DNA of 5,579 nt from Treponema sp. UBA4319. Lineage in GTDB: Bacteria > Spirochaetota > Spirochaetia > Treponematales > Treponemataceae. Within the stretch, counting starts at the first letter, position 1, and each line of letters starts with the position of its first letter. The translations under genes were made by a program, and so were the position numbers. Under the pieces are notes generated by a model. The model worked only from the letters and a program-made list of their open reading frames with translations, was not told the DNA's origin and ran no database searches. Shown here piece by piece: positions 1 to 5,579 of the stretch. The stretch covers positions 1-5,579 of the forward strand of contig DGUD01000137.1 in assembly GCA_002393865.1 (NCBI GenBank). The letters are read 5' to 3'.

Positions 1-1832
1 GAGCCGCAGTTGATGTAGTACATGGTGTCGGTCGCAAAATCAACCAGCCCGAAGGTGCCCGCAAAGAAGGTTCCCTTGGGGAGACAGGTACGGATAAAGG
101 TGTTCACCTTCTCGATGAGCTTCTTGAAATCGCCCGTCTCCGCAAGGTAGGTACGGGTGATGGACTTCATAATGACCATGCTCATGGAGGCGGCGATACC
201 CTTGCCGCTCAGCGCGCCGATGATGTAGATGTAGCGGGTGTCGGTCAGGCGTATCATATCGACGAACTCGCCGCCGATGTTATGCGCGGGCACCATCAGG
301 TAGCCGGCATCCACCTTGGGGTTCTTGATGAAGTCCATGTTCTCCTGGATGGAGGTGATTATCTGGGCAGACATCTTAATCTCGCGGTCAACCGTACCGA
401 CGACGGACTCGTTCATGATGTTCTTGACATAGTAGCCGATGACGAAGAAGCTGGAGTACAAGTCGCTGAATACCTGGAAGTCGTAGTCGTTGTAGGGATT
501 GCCGCTCGTCTTCTTTCCCAGCGCGATGATACCGATGATGTGGTGACCCTCGCTCAGCAGGATAAAGGCGTCAGACTTGGAGGCCTCAAAGAAGCTGACG
601 AGCGCGTCGCGAATCTGCACCATGCTGTAGTTCTGCTCCGCAAATTCGCGGAAGACAATCTGCCGCTGCATGTTCAGCAGGCGGTCAAAGCACTCCTTGT
701 CTATGTCGAACGAAGGATGAGAGTCCTCGTCCTCGGAATCGTAGACGGTCTCAAAATAGCCGTCACCGGAGTCGATGAGGATGCGCATGGAGGACGAATC
801 GACGTACATCTTGAACAGATTCGCAAGGTGGCGGACAATCTCTTTTGGCTCGCCGTCAAAATTGATGCCCGTCAGCTCGTTGGAAAAGTCATAGGCATAG
901 CGGCTGTCGCGCAGTATGCCCTTTTTGGAGACATACTGGCCGCCTATGTGCCAGAGCGCCAGCACGACCACGCACTGCACCGCAAACAGCAGGATAAAGA
1001 GGACGCGGCTGCGGCTGAACAGCGGCCATGAAAGCGTAAAGAAAAGCCCCAGCAGCAGCGACGGCAGCAGAAAGTTCATGAGGAATTTCACCACGCTGCG
1101 GAACGCGATGTTCCTGTCCCAGATTTCGTTCTGGCGCTTCGCGTAGAGGAACATCATGACCTCAGGCAGATAGCAGACCGGCAGGAGCGACTGTATCATC
1201 GGCTGGAAGGTTGACGCATAGTGGATGAAGGCAAAGACCAGCCATGACAGCAGCACGCCGATGCAGCAGAGCCTGATTTTCTGGCGCACAAGCGAAAGCT
1301 TCTCGTGCTCCGACTTGACAAAGGCCATAATCAGGACAAAGAGGGGAACCACAAAATTATAGAGCGCCAGGAACAGCGAGAGCCACGTGAGCTGCAGGTC
1401 GCGGCCAAGCTTGCCGCCAAGCACCAGCCCCGACGTCATCTGGAATTTTCCCTCATAGGAGACAGAGATGCTCGTCATTGAGCCGGGCACAAAGAAAACC
1501 ATGTACAGCGCGGCGAGGTTCAGCACCCACTGCACGACCTTCATGGGCTTTGTCTTCTGCCTGTCAGGGAATACAAGCAGGTAGAAGCAGCACTTTACGC
1601 TGAACCAGCCCATGAGCATGAGCGTCGTGCGGCCGAAAAGCAGCGCGAGCTGTGGCGGCGCAAAGAAACAGAGCGCCAGCGTAATCGCCATCAGGCCAAA
1701 AATGGACGAGGCGAACAGGATGATGTTGATAATCGAGCTGTTCAGCTGCTTCTCGCCCTTGTCGGTATCAATCGTAAATGAATATGCGATGAGCACACCG
1801 CAGGCAATGATATTCAGAATCAAAAAAACCAT
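1..1832 (-). CDS. Polytopic membrane protein with GAF-like region and degenerate SpoIIE/PP2C domain (3' end outside window)
   Basis: I translated this frame by hand; it stays open for 610 codons and runs off the left edge. ATG at 1832-1830 lies 3 bases after the upstream stop, with GAGG at 1842-1839 six bases before it. Residues 1-300 are strongly hydrophobic, with about eight or nine membrane spans (near 2-20, 32-55, 68-88, 97-117, 149-171, 188-207, 211-230, 251-270, 276-297), resembling 7TM-type sensor modules. Residues ~318-470 look like a GAF-type domain (IIGIIALGKK, then NDYDFQVFSDLYSSFFVIGY). A short helical linker (~482-500) leads into a SpoIIE-type domain from ~510 (VPAHNIGGEFVD, then GALSGKGIAASM). 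The family's metal aspartates in GGD and GDVSGKG are replaced by E522 and A540. I infer a membrane sensor with little or no phosphatase activity that acts with the gene upstream. The sensed signal is unknown, and the later catalytic motifs lie outside the window. Confidence 0.85.
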   Translation of the reverse strand, partial: MVFLILNIIACGVLIAYSFTIDTDKGEKQLNSSIINIILFASSIFGLMAITLALCFFAPPQLALLFGRTTLMLMGWFSVKCCFYLLVFPDRQKTKPMKVVQWVLNLAALYMVFFVPGSMTSISVSYEGKFQMTSGLVLGGKLGRDLQLTWLSLFLALYNFVVPLFVLIMAFVKSEHEKLSLVRQKIRLCCIGVLLSWLVFAFIHYASTFQPMIQSLLPVCYLPEVMMFLYAKRQNEIWDRNIAFRSVVKFLMNFLLPSLLLGLFFTLSWPLFSRSRVLFILLFAVQCVVVLALWHIGGQYVSKKGILRDSRYAYDFSNELTGINFDGEPKEIVRHLANLFKMYVDSSSMRILIDSGDGYFETVYDSEDEDSHPSFDIDKECFDRLLNMQRQIVFREFAEQNYSMVQIRDALVSFFEASKSDAFILLSEGHHIIGIIALGKKTSGNPYNDYDFQVFSDLYSSFFVIGYYVKNIMNESVVGTVDREIKMSAQIITSIQENMDFIKNPKVDAGYLMVPAHNIGGEFVDMIRLTDTRYIYIIGALSGKGIAASMSMVIMKSITRTYLAETGDFKKLIEKVNTFIRTCLPKGTFFAGTFGLVDFATDTMYYINCG

Positions 1833-1835
1833 GGA

Positions 1836-3239
1836 TTACCTCACAATCTTTGCAACCATCATCGTGACATCATCGTGCAGCTTTTTGTTGCCGTTATACG
1901 AAAGCACGAGGTGCACCACATCGTCCACAAATTCTTTGGGGGATTTCTCTGCGCTCGTCGTCAGCGTGTCCTGATACAACTGCGTATTCCCCAGCTCGAC
2001 GCCGTTATCGTCCATGACCTCGGAGACGCCGTCGGAAGCCATCAGTATGACGTCACCACGGAACAGGCGCTGCTCGCTGACCTCGATGGTATCCGGCAGG
2101 TCGATGATGCCGACGACAGAGCAGTTGGAGGTGAGCGGTTTGACGCGGTAGCCGTCCGCGGCCTTTGTGATGATGACGGGGTCTGACATGGACGCGTTCA
2201 CATAGCGGATGGTCATGTTGAGCGTGTCAACGATGCCGAGGAACAAAACCGTATACTTGTCCTGCAGGTGCATGCCTTTGATGGCCTTGTCGACCGCGCG
2301 GATCATGCCGGGCAGGTCGTCCTTGTCCTCAAGGATTTTTATCGTGTTTATCACCAAGCCCATGACGAGCGCGGCGGCAAGACCTTTGCCGGACACATCG
2401 CCGAGCATGAGGAGCGTCTTTGTCTTGGTGATGGGCAGAACCGAATAATAGTCGCCGGATACGTTGATGAGCGGGCGGAAGTATGCCGCAATCTCAAGCT
2501 TGTCAATCTGCGGCATGACCGCCGGAAGGAAGGAGCGCTGCGTGTTCGCCAGCTGCTGCCATTCCTGCGAGAGCGAGGCGATGTCCGACAGGTCGTTGAT
2601 GGTGGCAGTGCGCTTCATGAAGTTGCAGTACTCATCGTACACCGTGCCGAAGATAGAATCATCGAAAAGCCGGGTATAGCGGCAGAACACATACAGGTGC
2701 TTGCCCTTGTTCACCATAAAGAAACCGCGCGCCTTCCGCTGATCGCGCACGACGCCGTAGTTTTCCCCCAGGAAATAGAAGCCGTCCTTCCAGTCCGCGG
2801 AAAAATTCAGCTCCAGCGTGAACATCGTGTTCTTTGTGCACGTCAGGCGGTCGGGGCTGTTGTACAGGACATAGTTCTTGATACGGTCGATGTAGAGCAC
2901 GGAGCAGTCGCCCTCCATCTCAAGGACATCCCCGATAATCTGGTAGAATTCATCGTAGGAATAGCAGAATTTGAGCCGCTCAAGGAAGCGGGAAAGCAGG
3001 GACGTCTCGCCGGTGCTAAGCGTACGGTTCTTCAGACGCGTATCGACGGACATCCTGACTTTCAGCAGGACAAAAAGGACAAAGAGGATGAGCACGGTGG
3101 ACGTAAGCCACGTAAAAAGCCCTGAATACGGTTTGTCCTTTGCCACCGGCGGGATGATGCATACCGTCAGGCAAATAATCAGCGCAATGATGAGAAATTC
3201 TGCAATTATATAAACTGCACGGCGTTTCGTTTTATACAT
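1836..3239 (-). CDS. Membrane-anchored PP2C/SpoIIE (RsbU-type) serine/threonine phosphatase
   Basis: The protein is 467 residues from ATG 3239. Two membrane spans (about 8-29 and 40-60) flank a short extracytoplasmic loop. A cytoplasmic region of unrecognised, perhaps GAF-like, fold follows (~80-215). A linker with the family motif LANTQRSFLP (230-239) leads into the catalytic domain (~248-467). Expected metal-binding aspartates are present: D263 in VSGDYY, D281 in GDVSGKG, D403 in ASDGVSE and D456/D457 in HDDVT. The family Mn/Mg-dependently dephosphorylates serine/threonine phosphoproteins, usually STAS-domain anti-sigma antagonists in partner-switching pathways; no such substrate gene is in the window. 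VSGD replaces the usual VGGD, and the second Asp of GGDYYD is Ser266, but the core looks intact, so I expect activity. The frame could start 30 codons earlier at 3329, but that ATG has no Shine-Dalgarno, whereas AGGGG lies six bases before 3239. It is separated from dnaJ by a terminator and is probably its own operon with the next gene. Confidence 0.93.
   Translation of the reverse strand: MYKTKRRAVYIIAEFLIIALIICLTVCIIPPVAKDKPYSGLFTWLTSTVLILFVLFVLLKVRMSVDTRLKNRTLSTGETSLLSRFLERLKFCYSYDEFYQIIGDVLEMEGDCSVLYIDRIKNYVLYNSPDRLTCTKNTMFTLELNFSADWKDGFYFLGENYGVVRDQRKARGFFMVNKGKHLYVFCRYTRLFDDSIFGTVYDEYCNFMKRTATINDLSDIASLSQEWQQLANTQRSFLPAVMPQIDKLEIAAYFRPLINVSGDYYSVLPITKTKTLLMLGDVSGKGLAAALVMGLVINTIKILEDKDDLPGMIRAVDKAIKGMHLQDKYTVLFLGIVDTLNMTIRYVNASMSDPVIITKAADGYRVKPLTSNCSVVGIIDLPDTIEVSEQRLFRGDVILMASDGVSEVMDDNGVELGNTQLYQDTLTTSAEKSPKEFVDDVVHLVLSYNGNKKLHDDVTMMVAKIVR
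1839..1844 (-). promoter_or_regulatory. Ribosome-binding site of the second phosphatase-like gene, inside the end of the first
   Basis: On the minus strand GTGAGG is followed by TAATCC and then ATG. The GAGG core is six bases from the ATG, and the TAA between them is the stop of the upstream phosphatase gene. This arrangement fixes the start at 1832 and implies translational coupling by reinitiation. Confidence 0.75.
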
Positions 3240-3245
3240 TTCTAA

Positions 3246-3250
3246 CCCCT
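3246..3250 (-). promoter_or_regulatory. Ribosome-binding site deciding the phosphatase start
   Basis: On the minus strand AGGGG is followed by TTAGAA and then ATG at 3239. The upstream in-frame ATG at 3329 is preceded by TTTTCAAAAAACCTC, which has no purine-rich Shine-Dalgarno. The protein that starts at 3239 (MYKTKRRAVYII...) has a normal basic N-terminus followed by a membrane span. Confidence 0.7.
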
Positions 3251-3262
3251 GCAAATACACAA

Positions 3263-3299
3263 AAGGTGCCACAGCATCCGGACAGATGCTGCGCGCCTT
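3263..3299 (-). repeat. Leader hairpin just before the phosphatase ribosome-binding site
   Basis: On the minus strand CAGCATC and GATGCTG form seven perfect pairs around the loop TGTCCG. A flanking G-U and a C-G pair extend it, and with one bulge and one mismatch the arms AAGG and CCTT lengthen the helix further. The 3' arm runs into CCTTTTGTG, so it looks like a weak terminator or attenuator ending about a dozen bases before AGGGG. The seven-pair core is seen directly; the regulatory role is inferred. Confidence 0.5.
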
Positions 3300-3311
3300 C
3301 CGAATTTTCCT

Positions 3312-3340
3312 CAAAAACCGCAATGCCATGAGGTTTTTTG
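3312..3340 (-). repeat. A/T-rich inverted repeat in the phosphatase leader
   Basis: Plus-strand AAAAACC (3313-3319) is complementary to GGTTTTT (3332-3338) across 12 bases. One bulged T lets the outer C3312-G3340 pair also form. It covers the alternative, disfavoured start codon at 3329. An alternative short pairing, CCTC (3309-3312) with GAGG (3330-3333), competes with it. Confidence 0.35.
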
Positions 3341-3348
3341 AAAACGCA

Positions 3349-3377
3349 GCATTTGCTTCCAGCGGGAAGCAAAGTGC
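3349..3377 (-). repeat. Strong 9-bp hairpin with 4-base loop
   Basis: Minus-strand TTTGCTTCC pairs perfectly with GGAAGCAAA around the loop CGCT (3352-3373). Skipping one bulged base (3374) adds three more pairs, GCA with TGC. Downstream on the minus strand comes TGCGTTTTC, a poor T-run, so it is not a convincing terminator. It is the best-formed stem of the leader. Confidence 0.5.
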
Positions 3378-3395
3378 CTTGAGCCAGTCTCAAAG
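3377..3395. repeat. 7-base imperfect inverted repeat
   Basis: Plus-strand CCTTGAG (3377-3383) and CTCAAAG (3389-3395) are complementary across CCAGT; as minus-strand RNA one pair is a G-U wobble. It directly abuts the 3349-3377 hairpin. It could be a stem in a leader RNA or a DNA operator. Confidence 0.3.
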
Positions 3396-3402
3396 AGTCC
3401 AC

Positions 3403-3416
3403 GGCAACACGTTGCC
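3403..3416. repeat. 14-base palindrome GGCAAC-N2-GTTGCC
   Basis: GGCAAC, AC, GTTGCC on the plus strand is a perfect two-fold palindrome with a 2-base centre. This is the size and form of an operator for a dimeric regulator; a 2-base loop makes it a poor RNA hairpin. It lies 164-177 bases upstream of the phosphatase start. The regulator is unknown. Confidence 0.4.
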
Positions 3417-3543
3417 CAGAACTTTTAAAACTGAATACCTTATCTTAGTATCGGCATATTCCGTGCGCGCATAAAGCATTTGCGCAAGTTTCAGAGGAAA
3501 GCAGCGGAAAAAGCGGCTTCAGGGGGAATTTAATAAAATGAAC

Positions 3544-3585
3544 TTAAAAAAACAAGCCACCGCAAGCAGATATGCCGCGGCGGCT
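3544..3585 (-). terminator. Intrinsic terminator after dnaJ
   Basis: On the minus strand AGCCGCCGC pairs with GCGGTGGCT (nine pairs, one G-U) around a 13-base loop, in which GCA/TGC can add pairs. It is followed by TTG and seven T residues. It starts ten bases beyond the dnaJ stop, as expected for the end of the chaperone operon. Confidence 0.85.
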
Positions 3586-3594
3586 GCAAGCCTG

Positions 3595-4734
3595 TCACTT
3601 TGCCAGCGAGGCAAGCGGGATAAGCTCCGGCCTTGTCGTGGCATTCTCAAGCTTTGCGTACTCCTGCATGACGGCAGCCTGCTGGCGGGAGATTTTTGTC
3701 GGCAGCTGTACCAGAATCTTGACGTAGAGGTCGCCTTTCCGCGACGAGCCGGTGTACGGGACGCCCTCGTCTTTGATGCGCAAGAGCTTGCCTTCCGTAG
3801 TTCCGGCCGGAACCTTGATGGTAATCTGCCTGCCGTCAAGGGTCGCCATCGTTATATCGGCGCCCAGCACCGCCTGCGACAGGCTGATGGGGACGGCGCA
3901 ATACAAATCGTTGTCACCGCGCTCAAAATATTTGTCCGGCCGCACGTGGATGACGATGATAAGGTCGCCCGGCTGCCCGCCGTTGGTACCGGCATCGCCC
4001 TCATGGGGAATGGCGATGCGCTTTCCGTCATCGACACCGGCAGGAATCTTTATGGTCATCACCTTGTCTTTCTCTTCAAGGCCGCTGCCGTGGCAATGCG
4101 TGCACGGGTGGTCGATGACCGTCCCCTTGCCGCCGCACGTGGGACAGGTCTGCTGCACGGAGAAGAAGCCCGCGCTGCGCCGTATCTGCCCGATGCCCTG
4201 GCAGGAAGGACAGGTTTTGCGGCTGGAGCCCGGCTGCCCGCCCGTGCCGTTGCAGTGGGAGCAGACCTCGTTGTGCCGGTAATGGATGTCTGTGCGGCAG
4301 CCGTACACCGCGTCCTTGAAATCAATCTCAAGGTCGTAGCGGATGCTCGCGCCCGTATTGTTGTCGCGGGCAGAACGGGAGGAAGCAGAGCCAAAGCCGC
4401 CGCCGAAGATATTGCTGAAAATATCCTCAAATCCTGATCCGCTGCCAAATATATCGCTGAAATCGTGGAAGGCATGGCTGTATCCCTGCCCGCCGCCGCC
4501 CATGCCTTCCAGACCGGCAAAGCCGTACTGGTCATAGATGGGCCGCTTCTGGTCGTCACTCAGGACTTCATACGCCTCCGTGGCTTCCTTGAATTTCTCC
4601 TCGGCCTCTTTGTTGCCGGGATTGCGGTCGGGATGGTACTTGATGGCAAGCCTGCGGTACGCCTTCTTTATGGCGTCCTTATCTGCGCTCTTGTCCAGCC
4701 CCAGCACCTCATAATAATCACGTTTCGTAGCCAT
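3595..4734 (-). CDS. dnaJ: Chaperone protein DnaJ (Hsp40, class A)
   Basis: Cytosolic co-chaperone that delivers unfolded proteins to DnaK and stimulates its ATPase through the J domain. At 379 residues it is full length for a type I DnaJ. The J domain spans ~5-70 with HPD at 34-36. A Gly/Phe-rich linker (~77-115) carries two DIF motifs (94-96, 104-106). The zinc domain has all four CxxCxGxG repeats, starting at C158, C175, C197 and C211, so both zinc sites are intact. Two C-terminal substrate-binding beta domains follow (~222-350), including [26 protein letters not shown] at 4746-4743, eight bases before the ATG, supports the start. It follows dnaK by 148 bases on the same strand and ends at a strong terminator, so dnaK-dnaJ is probably one heat-shock operon. 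The [17 protein letters not shown] stretch looks spirochaetal to me. No anomalies seen. Confidence 0.98.
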   Translation of the reverse strand: MATKRDYYEVLGLDKSADKDAIKKAYRRLAIKYHPDRNPGNKEAEEKFKEATEAYEVLSDDQKRPIYDQYGFAGLEGMGGGGQGYSHAFHDFSDIFGSGSGFEDIFSNIFGGGFGSASSRSARDNNTGASIRYDLEIDFKDAVYGCRTDIHYRHNEVCSHCNGTGGQPGSSRKTCPSCQGIGQIRRSAGFFSVQQTCPTCGGKGTVIDHPCTHCHGSGLEEKDKVMTIKIPAGVDDGKRIAIPHEGDAGTNGGQPGDLIIVIHVRPDKYFERGDNDLYCAVPISLSQAVLGADITMATLDGRQITIKVPAGTTEGKLLRIKDEGVPYTGSSRKGDLYVKILVQLPTKISRQQAAVMQEYAKLENATTRPELIPLASLAK

Positions 4735-4882
4735 ATCTTTTTTCCTGTGCGCATAGCGCGGGCAGTCCCCGCGGAATCACGCCCGGCACCAGAGGCATCG
4801 GGCGGGATTCCTGCGGACGGGGGCATCCCGCACTATATCGCAGTGGCAGTCCCGGCCAGAGAGAAGACCGGGAGCAGCCGCC
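4735..4882 (-). other. dnaK-dnaJ spacer rich in GC inverted repeats
   Basis: This 148-base spacer has no gene. In transcription order it holds TCCCGG/CCGGGA (4850-4873), GCGGGAT/ATCCCGC (4802-4831, 16-base loop), CGCCCG/CGGGCG (4780-4804, overlapping the previous one so the two are alternatives) and CGCGGG/CCCGCG (4757-4773, 5-base loop). None has a following T-run, so transcription probably reads through to dnaJ. Such stems often set differential mRNA stability, here dnaK over dnaJ (inference). TATAGT at 4837-4832 resembles a -10 box, but I see no -35 partner. Confidence 0.55.
4743..4746 (-). promoter_or_regulatory. dnaJ ribosome-binding site
   Basis: Minus-strand AGGA is followed by AAAAAGAT and the dnaJ ATG at 4734. 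It lies in the unstructured A-rich stretch just after the last spacer hairpin. Confidence 0.65.
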
Positions 4883-5579
4883 TTATTTGTCGTCGTGAAC
4901 CTCGTACTCTACGTCGTCGGCCTTGCCCTTGTCAAAGCCGCTGCTGCCTGTGCTGCCGGAAGCAGATGAGCCTGCGCCGGAGGCAGCGCCCGCACCGGCG
5001 TTTCCGCCAGCGGCCTGCTGTGCCGCAGCCTGCGCCTTGTAGATTTCCTCCGCAATCTTATAGGAAGCCTGCTGCAAAGCCTCGGTCTTCTTCTTGATAT
5101 CCTCGGTGTTGTCGCCCTTAAGCGCTTCCTTCAGCTCTTTCACGGCGGACTCAATCTTGCTCTTGTCGTCCGCGGAAACCTTGTCACCCATCTCCTTCAG
5201 GGTCTTCTCTGTAGAGAAGATAAGGCTGTCGGCGGCATTGCGCGCGTCGATGGCGTCCTTCTTCTTCTTGTCGGCATCGGCGTTCGCCTCCGCGTCCTTG
5301 ACCATGCGGTCAATCTCTTCCTTGCTCAGGCCGCTGGAAGAAGTAATCTGGATATGCTGCTCCTTGCCGGTGCCCATGTCCTTTGCGGAGACATGCACGA
5401 TGCCGTTCGCGTCGATGTCGAATGTGACCTCAATCTGCGGCACGCCGCGCGGTGCAGGCGGAATGCCCACAAGGTCAAAGCGGCCGAGCGTGCGGTTGTC
5501 CGCGGCCATCTCGCGCTCACCCTGCAGCACATGGATGCTGACCGCAGTCTGGCCGTCGGCGGCGGTGGAGAAGACCTGG
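4883..5579 (-). CDS. dnaK: Chaperone protein DnaK (Hsp70), C-terminal part
   Basis: The 5' part lies beyond the right window edge; the frame is open from 5578, giving 231 residues that begin [13 protein letters not shown]. This covers the second half of the beta-sandwich substrate-binding domain ([33 protein letters not shown]) and the helical lid, and aligns by eye with E. coli DnaK from roughly residue 425 to its end. The ATPase domain is not visible. DnaK holds exposed hydrophobic segments of client proteins in an ATP cycle driven by DnaJ and GrpE. The lid is followed by an Ala/Gly/Ser-rich tail and the acidic end [11 protein letters not shown], the usual kind of DnaK terminus. The TAA stop is at 4883-4885. 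The GTG at 5530 and the internal ATGs are not starts. No damage is seen in the visible part. Confidence 0.98.
   Translation of the reverse strand, partial: QVFSTAADGQTAVSIHVLQGEREMAADNRTLGRFDLVGIPPAPRGVPQIEVTFDIDANGIVHVSAKDMGTGKEQHIQITSSSGLSKEEIDRMVKDAEANADADKKKKDAIDARNAADSLIFSTEKTLKEMGDKVSADDKSKIESAVKELKEALKGDNTEDIKKKTEALQQASYKIAEEIYKAQAAAQQAAGGNAGAGAASGAGSSASGSTGSSGFDKGKADDVEYEVHDDK
4937..5035 (-). repeat. dnaK: Low-complexity Ala/Gly/Ser/Gln tail inside dnaK
   Basis: About 33 residues are almost only A, G, S, Q, T and N ([20 protein letters not shown], then a Ser/Gly run). This is the disordered linker between the helical lid and the conserved acidic C-terminus. Such tails are normal in DnaK but vary quickly between species, so this one is a useful strain marker. 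Confidence 0.7.

Larger units (their letters stand above)
3240..3594. other. 355-base non-coding interval between dnaJ and the phosphatase operon
   Basis: The side nearest dnaJ holds that gene's terminator. The rest should contain the promoter and leader of the phosphatase pair. I see no convincing promoter. On the minus strand two weak matches are TTTATG (3475-3470), 17 bases, GATACT (3452-3447); and TTGTTT (3555-3550), 17 bases, TAAATT (3532-3527). The second overlaps the terminator's T-run. No CIRCE element, tRNA or known riboswitch core was recognised. Five inverted repeats, listed separately, fall between 3263 and 3416. A smaller one, GCGCA/TGCGC with a 9-base spacer, lies at 3467-3485. 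Short open frames here lack ribosome-binding sites and resemble nothing I know. Confidence 0.6.

Noticed and set aside
282..1031. 249-codon plus-strand open frame
   Set aside because: It is antisense to the membrane/GAF/SpoIIE-like gene, which has recognisable domains in the opposite frame. The plus-strand product shows no known motif, and no ribosome-binding site was seen.
2268..3125. 285-codon plus-strand open frame
   Set aside because: It is antisense to the complete phosphatase, whose catalytic motifs are clear. The predicted protein is an Arg/His/Val-rich composition artefact.
3240..3329. N-terminal extension of the phosphatase from ATG 3329
   Set aside because: That ATG lacks a ribosome-binding site, and the extra 30 residues would cover a hairpin and precede a normal basic-plus-membrane N-terminus. 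The ATG at 3239 has AGGGG at good spacing.
3349..3377. Second intrinsic terminator
   Set aside because: The stem is strong, but no proper T-run follows on either strand, so it is listed as a leader hairpin instead.
3286..3474. 62-codon plus-strand open frame in the intergenic region
   Set aside because: No Shine-Dalgarno, no recognised protein features, and it overlaps the inverted repeats of the opposite-strand leader.
3348..3483. Direct repeat AGCATTTGC (3348-3356 and 3475-3483)
   Set aside because: A single nine-base match within ~300 bases is plausible by chance and has no further symmetry.
3538..4437. 299-codon plus-strand open frame
   Set aside because: It is antisense to dnaJ and begins in the terminator's A-run; no domain is recognisable.
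4735..4882. CIRCE (HrcA) operator before dnaJ
   Set aside because: I looked for TTAGCACTC-N9-GAGTGCTAA; only a short CACT/AGTG inverted match around 4832-4846 is present, far from the consensus.

Overview
All four genes in this window read leftward (minus strand). In transcription order they are the 3' part of dnaK (cut by the right window edge), a complete dnaJ, a complete membrane-anchored PP2C/SpoIIE-type serine/threonine phosphatase, and a second, much more hydrophobic protein with a SpoIIE-like C-terminal domain (cut by the left window edge). No plus-strand gene, RNA gene, mobile element or CRISPR array is supported. The long plus-strand open frames lie antisense to these genes and are shadows of moderately GC-rich coding sequence.

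Organism: the DnaJ sequence ([17 protein letters not shown] followed by [11 protein letters not shown]), the DnaK tail ending VEYEVHDDK, and the abundance of membrane-linked SpoIIE/RsbU-type phosphatases suggest a spirochaete, most likely a Treponema relative with a GC content in the fifties. This is recognition from memory, not a database result; a Gram-positive-type anaerobe remains possible.

Layout: dnaK ends at 4883 and is followed by a 148-base spacer packed with GC-rich inverted repeats. dnaJ (3595-4734) has a clear ribosome-binding site. Ten bases past its stop is a strong intrinsic terminator (3544-3585) that should close the chaperone operon. The next ~300 bases hold no supported gene but do hold a run of five inverted repeats, which may form a structured 5' leader or include operators. 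The first phosphatase (1836-3239; start moved in from the longest open frame) and the second protein (1832 to beyond 1) are separated by 3 bases. The second gene's Shine-Dalgarno sits in the last codons of the first, so the two are very probably translationally coupled.

How the genes may work together: DnaK and DnaJ are the Hsp70 machine and its J-protein co-chaperone. The phosphatase pair looks like the sensory end of an RsbU/SpoIIE-style partner-switching pathway. The first member keeps every metal-binding aspartate expected of the family. The second keeps the fold signature but has GGE for GGD and GALSGKG for GDVSGKG, so it is probably catalytically weak or dead within the part visible here. 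An active phosphatase coupled to a degenerate, multi-membrane-span, GAF-like partner is the most interesting feature of the window: the second protein may sense a signal and control the first, or titrate its substrate.
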